Made by a program: the position numbers and the translations under genes
Shown: positions 7,391 through 15,993 of the stretch, piece by piece
Layout: each line of letters opens with the position of its first letter
Position numbering within the stretch: the stretch's first letter is position 1
The notes under the pieces: model-generated
Databases searched by the model: none
Seen by the model: the letters and a program-made list of their open reading frames with translations, nothing else
What the model was told of the DNA's origin: nothing
Source: Haoranjiania flava
Lineage (GTDB): Bacteria > Bacteroidota > Bacteroidia > Chitinophagales > Chitinophagaceae
Assembly: GCF_025631005.1 (NCBI RefSeq)
Contig: NZ_JAOTPL010000009.1
Location: 1-64,000 of the forward strand
Direction: 5' to 3'
DNA length: 64,000 nucleotides

Positions 7391-8071
7391 ATGACAAACA
7401 TTATTTTCCAGGACCTTGGCAGAAAAGCATACAAGGAAGCATGGGATTTCCAGGAGGAGATGCTTCGTGAAAAATCTGAACAGAAAAAAAACGGAGAGCA
7501 GCCGCAAAACCATCTTTTTTTCGTGGAACACAATCCTGTCTTCACTTTAGGCAAAAACGGCGACGACCATCACGTGCTCATGCCGGTAGATCAACTTAAA
7601 GAAATGGGCATTGAATATTTTCATATTAACCGTGGGGGCGACATCACTTATCACGGGCCGGGGCAAATTGTGGGATATCCCATCATAGACCTGGAACAAT
7701 TTAAAACTGACCTTGGCTGGTACCTGCGCAGCCTGGAGGAAGTGATCATTCTTACACTGGCAGCTTATGGATTACAAGGACAACGCAGCCCCGGGGAAAC
7801 GGGTGTATGGCTCGATCCTGATAAAAAAGGTTTTGAAAGAAAGATCTGCGCCATGGGTATTCGCTGCAGCCGCTGGATAACCATGCACGGCTTTGCACTG
7901 AATGTAAATACCAACCTCAATTACTTTGACTTTATTATTCCCTGCGGCATTCAGAACAAAAAAGTTACTTCTTTGGAAAAAGAGCTGGGCCGGAAAATAC
8001 CTATGGAAGAAGTACAGGAAAAATTAAAAATCAACTTTGAAAAAGTTTTCAATGTAAAAATTATTTCTTAA
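7391..8071 (+). CDS. lipB: octanoyl-ACP:protein N-octanoyltransferase
   Basis: Transfers octanoate from acyl-carrier protein to lipoyl domains of 2-oxoacid dehydrogenases and the glycine cleavage H protein, the first step of de novo lipoate formation. The 226 residues carry HNPVFTLGKNG near 48, the substrate pocket RGGDITYHGPGQIVGYPI near 82-99, the catalytic lysine in KICAMG near 150, and the catalytic cysteine in IPCGI near 185. lipA is not adjacent. It is transcribed divergently from thrA. Confidence 0.96.
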   Translation: MTNIIFQDLGRKAYKEAWDFQEEMLREKSEQKKNGEQPQNHLFFVEHNPVFTLGKNGDDHHVLMPVDQLKEMGIEYFHINRGGDITYHGPGQIVGYPIIDLEQFKTDLGWYLRSLEEVIILTLAAYGLQGQRSPGETGVWLDPDKKGFERKICAMGIRCSRWITMHGFALNVNTNLNYFDFIIPCGIQNKKVTSLEKELGRKIPMEEVQEKLKINFEKVFNVKIIS

Positions 8072-8116
8072 TATTTTGAAACATTGTTGTATTATTTTGT
8101 ATAATTTGCAGTATTG

Positions 8117-8130
8117 TTGCATATTTGCAA
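8117..8130. promoter_or_regulatory. inverted repeat TTGCA-N4-TGCAA before the TonB receptor
   Basis: TTGCA (8117-8121), TATT, TGCAA (8126-8130) lies directly against the start codon at 8132 and downstream of promoter-like AT-rich sequence (TATAATTTGC at 8099-8108). A palindrome in this position looks like a repressor operator, plausibly for a metal-responsive Fur/Zur-type regulator given the genes that follow. The regulator assignment is inference. Confidence 0.4.
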
Positions 8131-8131
8131 A

Positions 8132-10522
8132 ATGATAGCATCCAGGAACAGATTGTTTGTATGCCTGTTGAGTATATTCACTTTACCGGCTTTAGGTTAT
8201 TCTCAAAAAACAAATCCGGCAATCACCATTGTAGTTGCCGATGCAGATAATGACACCCTGATAGCTAATGCGGAGGTGCGTTCTAATTTTTTTAAACAAA
8301 GAACCAACGACCAGGGTGCAATAACCATACAGCAATACCGGACCGGCAGTTTTCATGTGCATGCAGAGGCAGATGAATATTATCCTGCAGACAAACATTT
8401 TTTTATCAGAGACAGCAGCACTACATTCAGGATAGAGCTGCATCCTTTAAAAGATACACTGCACGCTATTGAAATAACCGGGTACCGTGCATACGGCAAC
8501 AATAAAACATCTACTGCGGTTCTGCTGACTGATAAAGAACTTGAAAAAACAAGAGGTAGCAGCCTTGCAGGCCTGCTGCAAACCGTACCCGGCATTTCCA
8601 TGATACAAACCGGCGCAACCATTGCAAAACCCGTGATCAATGGCATGCACAGTAACCGCATACTTATCCTGAACAATGGCGTAAAGCTCGAAGGGCAGCA
8701 ATGGGGAGCAGACCATGCTCCGGAAGTAGACCCGAACATTGCCAGGAACATTGTAGTAGTGAAAGGCGCAGATGCTGTACGTTACGGCGCAGAAGCCATG
8801 GGTGGCGTGATACTTATAAATCCGCCAAAACTTCCTTACGGAGATCCGGCATTGCACGGAGAAGCTGATCTGACAGGCGCCAGCAACGGCAGGCTTTACG
8901 CGGCGGGAATGAGCCTGAGTTCAGGCATCAGGCGTTTTCCTTCCTTTGCATGGAGGCTTCAGGGTTCGGGGAAAAAAGCAGGCAACATCCGATCCGCAGA
9001 TTATTTTTTAGAAAATACCGGCATTCACGAATTGAACTTTTCGGCGGCTGCCGGCATACGCAAAGAACGTTTCAGTATAGAAGTTTTTGGCAGTTTTTTC
9101 AGCGCCGAAACCGGTATTTTTAAGGGAGCACATATAGGGGATACCACCAGTCTTTTTGCAAGGATCAGGAATGAAGTGCCTTTTGAAAAAGGTTCATTCT
9201 ACTATAACATAGATGCGCCCAGGCAGCGCGTTTTTCATGAGCTTTACAAAGCACAGGCTTCTTACCAACTGCCCGATGGCAGCCTGTTGCATGCGTTGTA
9301 TGCATACCAGCAGAACAAACGCCGTGAATATGATTTACGCAGGGCAGGCAGGGATATGCTGCCCTCGCTTGATCTCCGGCTTAATGCACAGAACGCAGAT
9401 CTCAGCTGGGAGAAAAGATATGCAGCAAACTGGAAAAGTACGCTTGGCATAAATGGTTTTTATAAATCGAATGTGAATGTACCAGGCACCGGCGTGACGC
9501 CATTGATACCCAATTTCGTGCAGATGGGAAGCAGTGTGTACGCCATACAGAAGCTGACAAAGACCAACCTGGAAGCAGAGGCCGGCTTGCGTTACGATTA
9601 CCAGTTTCTCAACTCAAGAGGGTCAAGGGCATTTTATAAATATGTGAATGAACAGGGAGAAGAAATACCGGCAGACCAGCCGGGCGGCAACTATATAAAA
9701 CAGGAAGGCTATTATGGCGGAGAAAAAAACTTCTCCAATATTTCTGCCATTTTAGGTGCGCTTTTTAAGCTGTCGCCTGAATGGCACATAAGCTCAAACG
9801 CAGGGCTGGCCTGGCGTCCGCCGCAGGTGAATGAACTTTACAGTTACGGATTGCACCACGGCTCGGCAAGCGTAGAACGTGGAGATAGTGCACTAACCAG
9901 TGAAAAAAGTTATAAATGGATCAATACCGTATATCATTACGGCCAGAATCTATCCTTTGAAATATCAGGTTACGGGCAGGTGATCAGGGATTATATTTAC
10001 CTGGAACCCTCCATGCAATATGAACAAAGCATACGCGGCGCATTTCCTGTATTTCAATACCGGCAAACCCATGCAATGTTCCTGGGTGCAGACCTGGGCG
10101 CTACGTACCGGTTCAGCAAAGCATTTACTTATGAACTCAAAGCATCGCTTGTAAGAGCGAAGGACCTGACGAATAAGAAGTACCTGCACATGATACCTGC
10201 AGACAAACTCAGCAATGGTATAACCTGGAACATAGGCAACAGCAAAAGTTTTAAAGACAATTATTTCCAGATAGAATCTGTACTCACTGCCAAACAAAAC
10301 CGCTATGAACCGCAATCGGATTTTGCACCGCCGCCATCCGGCTACCACCTGGTGAACATTGCGCTGGGAACAAGGATGCCATTGGGCTCAGGAGCAATCA
10401 AGCTGAACGCGGCGGTGAGCAACCTGTTCAACACATTATATAAAGAATACCTCAACAGGTTCCGTTATTACAGCCATGATATAGGCAGGAATATACAGTT
10501 GAGGATGAGCTATGAATTTTAA
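8132..10522 (+). CDS. TonB-dependent outer-membrane receptor, probable metal-ion uptake
   Basis: Outer-membrane gated channel of 796 residues, energised by TonB-ExbBD. After a signal peptide (about residues 1-24) comes a carboxypeptidase-regulatory-like domain (~30-115), the plug (TRGSSLAGLLQTVPGISM, near 140; VVKGADAVRYGAEAMGGVIL, near 210), and a 22-strand barrel ending in phenylalanine. The ATG at 8132 was chosen over an upstream TTG because it begins the signal peptide. The plug contains a WGADHAPEVDP loop resembling zinc/metal receptors rather than glycan (SusC) receptors. The downstream His-rich lipoprotein supports metal import. The ligand is not proven. Confidence 0.88.
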   Translation: MIASRNRLFVCLLSIFTLPALGYSQKTNPAITIVVADADNDTLIANAEVRSNFFKQRTNDQGAITIQQYRTGSFHVHAEADEYYPADKHFFIRDSSTTFRIELHPLKDTLHAIEITGYRAYGNNKTSTAVLLTDKELEKTRGSSLAGLLQTVPGISMIQTGATIAKPVINGMHSNRILILNNGVKLEGQQWGADHAPEVDPNIARNIVVVKGADAVRYGAEAMGGVILINPPKLPYGDPALHGEADLTGASNGRLYAAGMSLSSGIRRFPSFAWRLQGSGKKAGNIRSADYFLENTGIHELNFSAAAGIRKERFSIEVFGSFFSAETGIFKGAHIGDTTSLFARIRNEVPFEKGSFYYNIDAPRQRVFHELYKAQASYQLPDGSLLHALYAYQQNKRREYDLRRAGRDMLPSLDLRLNAQNADLSWEKRYAANWKSTLGINGFYKSNVNVPGTGVTPLIPNFVQMGSSVYAIQKLTKTNLEAEAGLRYDYQFLNSRGSRAFYKYVNEQGEEIPADQPGGNYIKQEGYYGGEKNFSNISAILGALFKLSPEWHISSNAGLAWRPPQVNELYSYGLHHGSASVERGDSALTSEKSYKWINTVYHYGQNLSFEISGYGQVIRDYIYLEPSMQYEQSIRGAFPVFQYRQTHAMFLGADLGATYRFSKAFTYELKASLVRAKDLTNKKYLHMIPADKLSNGITWNIGNSKSFKDNYFQIESVLTAKQNRYEPQSDFAPPPSGYHLVNIALGTRMPLGSGAIKLNAAVSNLFNTLYKEYLNRFRYYSHDIGRNIQLRMSYEF

Positions 10523-10540
10523 AACCAAACAAAATAAAAA

Positions 10541-11164
10541 ATGAAAACAAAAATGCTATCATGGATCGCAGGCGCTTTTATACTATCAGCAGCTGTGACC
10601 TCTTGTACCAAAGACCCTCAAAAACCGCATGAAGAACACAATCATGACGATCCTACGAAAGTAGAGATGTTGTTCATTAAGGGCCATTACCACGGCACCA
10701 AGTTGCATGCGCACGATACTACCAAAGTAGTTATGCGTTGGGACGGTAAATTTATTGATCCGAAAACCAATGCACTGCTTAGTACTCCTCCGGAGGTGAA
10801 GATGGAAAAAGGCTATGACATTTACAAACTCGAAGTAAATTTCTACGATGCCAAAGACAAACTGCTGAACGGGGAATTTATTGAAGAAGCCAGTATTCAC
10901 CAGTTCTTCTTCCTGCCAAAAGCCGGCGGTGAAGGCGCATTGAGTTACGAGTACAAAGACGCACGCTTAGGCTTCAACGGAGACTTTAAAGTACTGCAGG
11001 CCGGCAAAACATTTGATATGGATGCGATACTTATACATGGTTTGAAGAAGAGTACCAACATTGAATGGAACGATGTGAACTATAAAAATTTTGGCGGCAG
11101 CCCCGATTTTACTACTACGCTGAAAATTAAAACAGTAGAAGGCGGGGCTCATGCAGACGATTAA
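10541..11164 (+). CDS. His-rich lipoprotein partner of the TonB receptor
   Basis: A 207-residue protein with a lipobox (AAVTSC, Cys at residue ~22), so it is lipid-anchored in the periplasm or on the cell surface. Just after the anchor lies HEEHNHDD, followed by GHYHGTKLHAHD near 50-61. These two His/Asp clusters could bind zinc or another transition metal. The C terminus also ends GGAHADD. The rest is predicted beta-rich and unrecognised. It starts 18 bases after the receptor gene and ends before a strong terminator, so the pair forms one operon. A role in capturing metal for the receptor is inferred. Confidence 0.8.
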   Translation: MKTKMLSWIAGAFILSAAVTSCTKDPQKPHEEHNHDDPTKVEMLFIKGHYHGTKLHAHDTTKVVMRWDGKFIDPKTNALLSTPPEVKMEKGYDIYKLEVNFYDAKDKLLNGEFIEEASIHQFFFLPKAGGEGALSYEYKDARLGFNGDFKVLQAGKTFDMDAILIHGLKKSTNIEWNDVNYKNFGGSPDFTTTLKIKTVEGGAHADD

Positions 11165-11184
11165 CTTTTTTAAATCTTTATTTT

Positions 11185-11215
11185 AAATCCTGCGAGGTGA
11201 TCGCAGGATTTTTTA
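11185..11215 (+). terminator. intrinsic terminator after the His-rich lipoprotein
   Basis: AAATCCTGCGA (11185-11195), loop GGTGA, TCGCAGGATTT (11201-11211) and further T residues form a perfect 11-bp stem, 20 bases past the stop codon. Confidence 0.9.
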
Positions 11216-11321
11216 TTGCAATATATTTTTGTTTCTAAATTTCCTTAATTCGAAAATGGAGACAAAAAAGTCTTCTTAATCTTGCACTATTGAAATAATA
11301 TCTAACAAAAAATATTGCAAA

Positions 11322-11936
11322 ATGAAAAGGATTTATGCGGGTTTATTTACCCTTGCCTTGTTTATATTATCAGTAGGCTGTAAACAAGAAACTACTGAGC
11401 CTGATGTGAAACCAGATACAAAAACGGCAAAATTAGTTGCAAAAGATTATTCCAGGTGGACATACTTCTCTTTTAAAACAGGGGATTCAATCCCGGGAAT
11501 AAATGAAACAAATTTCAAAGAAAGATCAGATTGGGACATTGCTTTTCATTCTTATGATGTAAGGCTTAATGGCGGCGCATCGGGAAAGGGAAAAGCAGGT
11601 GTTGTAAAATTAAATACTGAAGATTTCAACAGTGTTACCCAAGCGCCAGAATCCGGTTATGTGGTAGACAAAGAGGAAAAGGTAATAGTTGCTATAAAGT
11701 CTACAGGGCCGGTAGAAGAAAATCAGCCAATGAACAAAACGCTTGACTGGTTGAAGTTTGAGGTGATAACGCCGCCCAACTACACTTTTACCTTACGTAA
11801 GAATGTATATATTGTAAGAACCGCCGAAGGTAAATATGCCAAAGTGCAATTCACTACATACCTGAATGATAAAGGCGAAAGAGTATACCCCACATTTAAC
11901 TACGTATACCAGGCAGACGGAAGCAGGAAATTTTAA
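11322..11936 (+). CDS. HmuY-family haem-binding lipoprotein
   Basis: Surface haemophore-like lipoprotein of 204 residues. The signal peptide ends in a lipobox (LSVGC, Cys ~20). The HmuY signature is visible: WTYFSF near 45, SDWDIAFHSYDVRLNGG near 69-85, and YIVRTAEGKYAKVQFTTY near 165. In Porphyromonas, HmuY captures haem and hands it to the TonB receptor HmuR. Here a HmuR-like receptor follows after 2 bases. An AGAC-A6-GTCT palindrome at 11260-11273 lies upstream and could be a regulator site, but no clear Fur box was seen. Confidence 0.88.
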   Translation: MKRIYAGLFTLALFILSVGCKQETTEPDVKPDTKTAKLVAKDYSRWTYFSFKTGDSIPGINETNFKERSDWDIAFHSYDVRLNGGASGKGKAGVVKLNTEDFNSVTQAPESGYVVDKEEKVIVAIKSTGPVEENQPMNKTLDWLKFEVITPPNYTFTLRKNVYIVRTAEGKYAKVQFTTYLNDKGERVYPTFNYVYQADGSRKF

Positions 11937-11938
11937 AA

Positions 11939-13912
11939 ATGAAACCTGAATTAAAAAGATTTTTTTTCTTTTTTTCATCTTTTTTTTGTTGTGGTACGGC
12001 AGCAGTTGCCCAGGCTGATTTTTTTGAAAATGACAGCCTGCAGGAAGTAGTGATAACTGCTACCTCCACACCCAAAAAATTCAAAGATGTACCAATTTAT
12101 ACCAGAGTGATCTCACGAAAAGATATTGAGAACAGCGGCCAGCTTTCTTTAAATGAGATTTTAATGAACGAAATGCCCGGCATCCAGTTTGGCAATGAAG
12201 CAGGAGTACCCAACATAAATATGCAGGGATTGGGCGGCAATTATGTTTTGATATTGATGGATGGCCAACGCACATCCGGTGAAACCCGCAACAATATTGA
12301 TTATGCTATGATCAACCCGTCTACTATTGAGCGTATAGAAATTGTAAAAGGCGCCTATGCTACACTATATGGTTCAAATGCTATCGGCGGCATCATAAAC
12401 ATCATTACGAAAAATAATAAAAAGCCCTGGGAAGTTTCCATGGCGGCATCCATAAAAAGTAAGCAATTTTACCAGGCGGAAATGAATGCAGGCGGCAGAC
12501 AAAGAAAATTTTCATGGCTTACTTCTGTAAAACAAAGCTTACAGCAAGGTTACGAACTGCAAAATACCAATTATGGCAGAAAGTATTATCCTGACACAAT
12601 TATAGCAGATCATGCCCTGAGCACCTGGCAGGTTGAAGGTGGTAAACTTCTGACGATCGACCAAAAACTCAGCTATTCTCCAACTCAAAAGCTTGTTCTG
12701 GATTTAAAAGGAAATTACAGCATCAGGGAGCGCTTTAATGCAGGAGCAGAAGGAGAAGTGCTGCATAATTTTTTCTACAATATCGGAGGTTTGTTTACAG
12801 GCAGTTATCATTTCGACAGCCTGAATGCTTTACGTTTATTTTACAATTACAATGATTATCGCAAAGCTAATCATTACAGAAAACTTAACGAGCAAGCAGA
12901 TACTTACAGCAGCTGCATTCATAATGTAAGAATAGTTTCCGAGAACATGATAAACAGAAAAAATCAACTGGTCTCGGGATTAGAGCTGCTCAACGAAAGC
13001 CTGATCACATATATGTTTCAGGCAGGCAGCAAATACCAGGCAAATACTTTGAGCGCCTATGTACAAAACGATTATAAACCATTTCCCAGCGTGGAAATAC
13101 TTACCGGCTTAAGGCTTGATCATCATTCTGATTTCGGTTCGCGCCTTAGCCCTAACCTTGCCTTGAAAGCAGATATCTTTTCCCGGTGGCAGCTCAGGGC
13201 TTCATTTGCCGGCGGCTTTCGTTCACCCAGCTTGAAAGAATTGCATACAGACTGGGATCATTTGGGAATGTTTCAGATAATCGGCTCCCGGGATCTAAAA
13301 CCAGAAGTCAGCAATAACCTGATGCTTACACTTACTTACCGGCCAAAGAAAAGCGAGTGGACTGTAAATGTGTTCCGCAATGATATAAAAAACAAAATTG
13401 CGCTGTTTCCAAATACTGCCGGAGACACTATTTTCTACCATAATGACGAAAGGCAAAAAATTTCCGGTTTTGAAATCACATCGGCATACAGGATTCTCAA
13501 CAACTGGAAAATATTTGCAGGCTACGCTTATACCGATGACGGGTTAAAAACCGAAGGCAAAAGAACTTCTACTACAAGACCCGGAGGCGCTGTGTTGAAA
13601 ACAGAATATTTCAGAAAAATAAATAATTTTTTGACAACATTTTCGCTCTCCGGCAAATATCAGCAACATATGGATGTCTATGGATTCGACGCTGAAAAAG
13701 CGCAATATTACAGGCAGGAGTACACGGCTGTGCTGATGTGGCGCCTCAATACTTTAGTTCAGTACAGAAACACCATTGAACTGAATTTTGCTATTGATAA
13801 CCTCTTTAACTACCGGCCTAAGATCTACAATTTTTATATGCCTATGACGCCGGGCAGGATGTACCAGCTCACACTCCGGTACAGATTTGATAATCTTTTA
13901 AATAAAAAATAA
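11939..13912 (+). CDS. TonB-dependent haem receptor, HmuR-like
   Basis: Outer-membrane receptor of 657 residues, shorter than glycan-type SusC proteins and lacking their N-terminal regulatory domain. A signal peptide (~1-25) is followed by the plug (LQEVVITATSTPKKFKDVPI; VLILMDGQRTSGETRNNID; IEIVKGAYATLYGSNAIGGI) and a barrel. GGFRSPSLKELHTDW near 425-440 corresponds to the FRAP/NPNL-type region of haem receptors. It starts 2 bases after the hmuY-like gene, giving the canonical haemophore-receptor pair. Haem or another tetrapyrrole is the likely ligand. Confidence 0.88.
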   Translation: MKPELKRFFFFFSSFFCCGTAAVAQADFFENDSLQEVVITATSTPKKFKDVPIYTRVISRKDIENSGQLSLNEILMNEMPGIQFGNEAGVPNINMQGLGGNYVLILMDGQRTSGETRNNIDYAMINPSTIERIEIVKGAYATLYGSNAIGGIINIITKNNKKPWEVSMAASIKSKQFYQAEMNAGGRQRKFSWLTSVKQSLQQGYELQNTNYGRKYYPDTIIADHALSTWQVEGGKLLTIDQKLSYSPTQKLVLDLKGNYSIRERFNAGAEGEVLHNFFYNIGGLFTGSYHFDSLNALRLFYNYNDYRKANHYRKLNEQADTYSSCIHNVRIVSENMINRKNQLVSGLELLNESLITYMFQAGSKYQANTLSAYVQNDYKPFPSVEILTGLRLDHHSDFGSRLSPNLALKADIFSRWQLRASFAGGFRSPSLKELHTDWDHLGMFQIIGSRDLKPEVSNNLMLTLTYRPKKSEWTVNVFRNDIKNKIALFPNTAGDTIFYHNDERQKISGFEITSAYRILNNWKIFAGYAYTDDGLKTEGKRTSTTRPGGAVLKTEYFRKINNFLTTFSLSGKYQQHMDVYGFDAEKAQYYRQEYTAVLMWRLNTLVQYRNTIELNFAIDNLFNYRPKIYNFYMPMTPGRMYQLTLRYRFDNLLNKK

Positions 13913-13915
13913 ACC

Positions 13916-14851
13916 ATGCATAAAAAATACATATTTTATATTATTGCTGCATCCTTCCTGATCATAACAGGTATGGCAGCTTGTAAACCAGGAAATTCAA
14001 AAGACAATAAAAATTCCGGCAATGAGAAAAGAAAGACCGGGCTACTGCTGGTGAATCACGGATCGCGCTCTGCCACATGGAGAAGTGCACTGCTTGATCT
14101 TGAGAAAAATATTTCACCTCAAATATTAAACGGTAAAAAAATAGAAGGGATTAAAACAGCTTTCATGGAGTATAATGAACCGTCTATTGCCACACAAATG
14201 AAAGCATTTGACGATGAAGGTTTTACAGACGTAATTGTTACGCCGATATTCTTAACGGTAAGTCCGCATTCGTTTGAAGATATTCCAACTATACTTGGCC
14301 AGAAGGAAGACCCGAAATCTATGGAAATGCTGAAAATAGAAAAAATAGCACGCTATACGCCCAAAGCAAAAGTGCACATAACACCCTTGCTGGATTTTAC
14401 TGAAGTACTGGAAAAAAATGTGCTGCGCAGGATGAAAGAATTGTCTGAAAATCCTGCAGAAGAAGGTGTGGTATTAATCGGCTATGGTGATGAAACCTAC
14501 GAAAAAGAATGGGAAGCCCTTTTTAGGAAGGTAGGAAAATATCTGCAGGACAATGCCGGCATCGATCACTTGGAATATGCCTGGTGCGGCCATATAGCAC
14601 ACTATTCTTCCGGGCCTACCACAAATGCAATCAATAAAATTCTCCGGGCCAAAAAGAAAGCTATTGTAATACCTGTACTTGTTGCGTTTGACGAAAATTT
14701 CCAGCTAAAGATAATCGGTGGAGGAGTAGAAAAAGTAAAAGATTATAAACAACGTGTGATGTATAAACCTGATGCTATCCTGCCCGATGCAAACGTAGAA
14801 AGGTGGGCAATAGACATTACCAACTCCTATGCTGATAAAGTAATGCAATAA
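13916..14851 (+). CDS. lipoprotein with CbiX/CbiK-type chelatase fold
   Basis: A 311-residue protein with a lipoprotein signal (TGMAAC, Cys ~23), so it is extracytoplasmic. The body resembles anaerobic cobaltochelatase/sirohydrochlorin chelatases: LLVNHGSRSATW near 43-54, VIVTPIFLTVSPHSFEDI near 105-122, and WCGHIAHYSSGP near 223-234. In CbiK-type enzymes the half-repeat GHG supplies a metal-ligand histidine. Here the equivalent segment reads VLIGYGDETYEKEW (near 182-195), with Tyr for His. In an operon with a haemophore and haem receptor, it could bind haem or extract iron from it, a role played by CobN-like HmuS in Porphyromonas. That function is inference. Confidence 0.75.
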   Translation: MHKKYIFYIIAASFLIITGMAACKPGNSKDNKNSGNEKRKTGLLLVNHGSRSATWRSALLDLEKNISPQILNGKKIEGIKTAFMEYNEPSIATQMKAFDDEGFTDVIVTPIFLTVSPHSFEDIPTILGQKEDPKSMEMLKIEKIARYTPKAKVHITPLLDFTEVLEKNVLRRMKELSENPAEEGVVLIGYGDETYEKEWEALFRKVGKYLQDNAGIDHLEYAWCGHIAHYSSGPTTNAINKILRAKKKAIVIPVLVAFDENFQLKIIGGGVEKVKDYKQRVMYKPDAILPDANVERWAIDITNSYADKVMQ

Positions 14852-15423
14852 TGAGGAGGACATTGTACACGAAGATCAGAAGGCTAAGCCTTCATTGGCA
14901 TCGTGATCTCGGTTATTTTTTCTCCGGGCTGATAATAATCTATTGTATATCTGGGATTGCGCTGAATCATGTAAACGACTGGGACCCTGACTTTATACTG
15001 ATAAAGAAAGAGATCATTCTTCCGCAAACCCGTGTGGCAGCAAAGTTAGAACAGGCAGAAATAGAAGCTATAAGCCGGCTTACGGGAGAAAAATCTTTTA
15101 AACTGTATGACTTCCCTACACCCGGCCAGGTAAAGATCTACTACAACAACGCCACTTTTCATGTGTATTTAAAAGAAAAGCGCGGATTTTATGAACGTAT
15201 ATCTAAACGCCCGGTTTTTTATCAATTAAATGTATTGCACAGAAACAGCGTGCATGTATGGAAGTGGGTATCCGATATTTTTGCTGTAATGCTTATATTA
15301 ATTACCATTACAGGGATGGTGATTATAAAAGGGAAATACGGATTTTCTAAACGCGGCATCTGGCTTTTGCTTGCAGGGCTTATCCCTCCGCTGGCGGCCG
15401 TTATTTTACAAGCTATTTTATAA
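14851..15423 (+). CDS. PepSY-associated membrane protein
   Basis: Inner-membrane protein of 190 residues. TM1 is about residues 18-38 (LGYFFSGLIIIYCISGIALN) with the family HWHRDLG just before it. A soluble PepSY-like region (~45-125) includes FHVYLKEKRGFYERI, then TM2 (~145-165) and TM3 (~170-190). The LHRNSVHVWKWVSD segment before TM2 has paired histidines typical of PepSY_TM proteins linked to iron and siderophore reduction. It overlaps the chelatase-like gene by one base (TAATG), so translation is coupled. A haem-iron or redox role is inferred from context. Confidence 0.8.
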   Translation: MRRTLYTKIRRLSLHWHRDLGYFFSGLIIIYCISGIALNHVNDWDPDFILIKKEIILPQTRVAAKLEQAEIEAISRLTGEKSFKLYDFPTPGQVKIYYNNATFHVYLKEKRGFYERISKRPVFYQLNVLHRNSVHVWKWVSDIFAVMLILITITGMVIIKGKYGFSKRGIWLLLAGLIPPLAAVILQAIL

Positions 15424-15436
15424 AAAATATATTCTT

Positions 15437-15919
15437 ATGCACAAGCAATTATTTTTGGCTATTGCCGTATCAATGCTGTCTTTAGCAGCTTGTACCAATA
15501 GCGCCAGCGAAGAAACAAATCAAAAAAAGAACACATCAAATAATTCATATACAAACGATGCCATACCTGCAAAGTTTTTGGGAAAGTGGGAACGTACATT
15601 TTTTCCTGTGCCGGGAAAGCCGCATAAAGTAAGCTACATCATTACCCCCGACAGTATGTTTTATTCTGTATCCGGGGCGATGGTAAATGCAAATTATACT
15701 TTAGAAAAAGATGTTTTTGATGCCGCCAATAACAAATTTATAGGGCACAATAAAGCAGGAAATTATTTCGTAGCATTCTTTAAGCAAGCCGGAGATTCTA
15801 TCAGCATTTTTAAAGAGCCCATTGCTTCCAAAGAAAAAGGGATAGCTTTTGAACCGCCTGCAGCTAACTACAAAGCCAACCACAACCAGGGATGGAATTT
15901 GTATGGAAAAAATAATTGA
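15437..15919 (+). CDS. lipoprotein of unknown function at the end of the haem operon
   Basis: A 160-residue protein beginning at ATG 15437, 13 bases after the PepSY gene. The signal peptide and lipobox (MLSLAAC, Cys ~18) are clear, followed by an Asn/Ser/Thr-rich linker (20-45). A compact beta-rich domain begins AKFLGKWERTFFPVPGKPHK and reads like the start of a lipocalin-type sheet. The reading frame extends further 5' into the PepSY gene, but only this ATG opens a signal peptide. I do not recognise the family. Its position suggests an accessory role in haem handling. Confidence 0.7.
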   Translation: MHKQLFLAIAVSMLSLAACTNSASEETNQKKNTSNNSYTNDAIPAKFLGKWERTFFPVPGKPHKVSYIITPDSMFYSVSGAMVNANYTLEKDVFDAANNKFIGHNKAGNYFVAFFKQAGDSISIFKEPIASKEKGIAFEPPAANYKANHNQGWNLYGKNN

Positions 15920-15934
15920 AACTTCAATGAAAAG

Positions 15935-15973
15935 CAAGAGCCCTTTGATAGGAATTCATCGGGCCCTTTTTTT
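15935..15973 (+). terminator. terminator of the haem operon, probably bidirectional
   Basis: CAAGAGCCC (15935-15943) pairs with GGGCCCTTT (15961-15969) with one mismatch and runs into T residues on the plus strand. The minus strand has an A/T-flanked equivalent, so it may also end the convergent ftsZ transcript, whose stop is 21 bases away. Confidence 0.65.
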
Positions 15974-15993
15974 AACAACTAAAACTATCTTTA

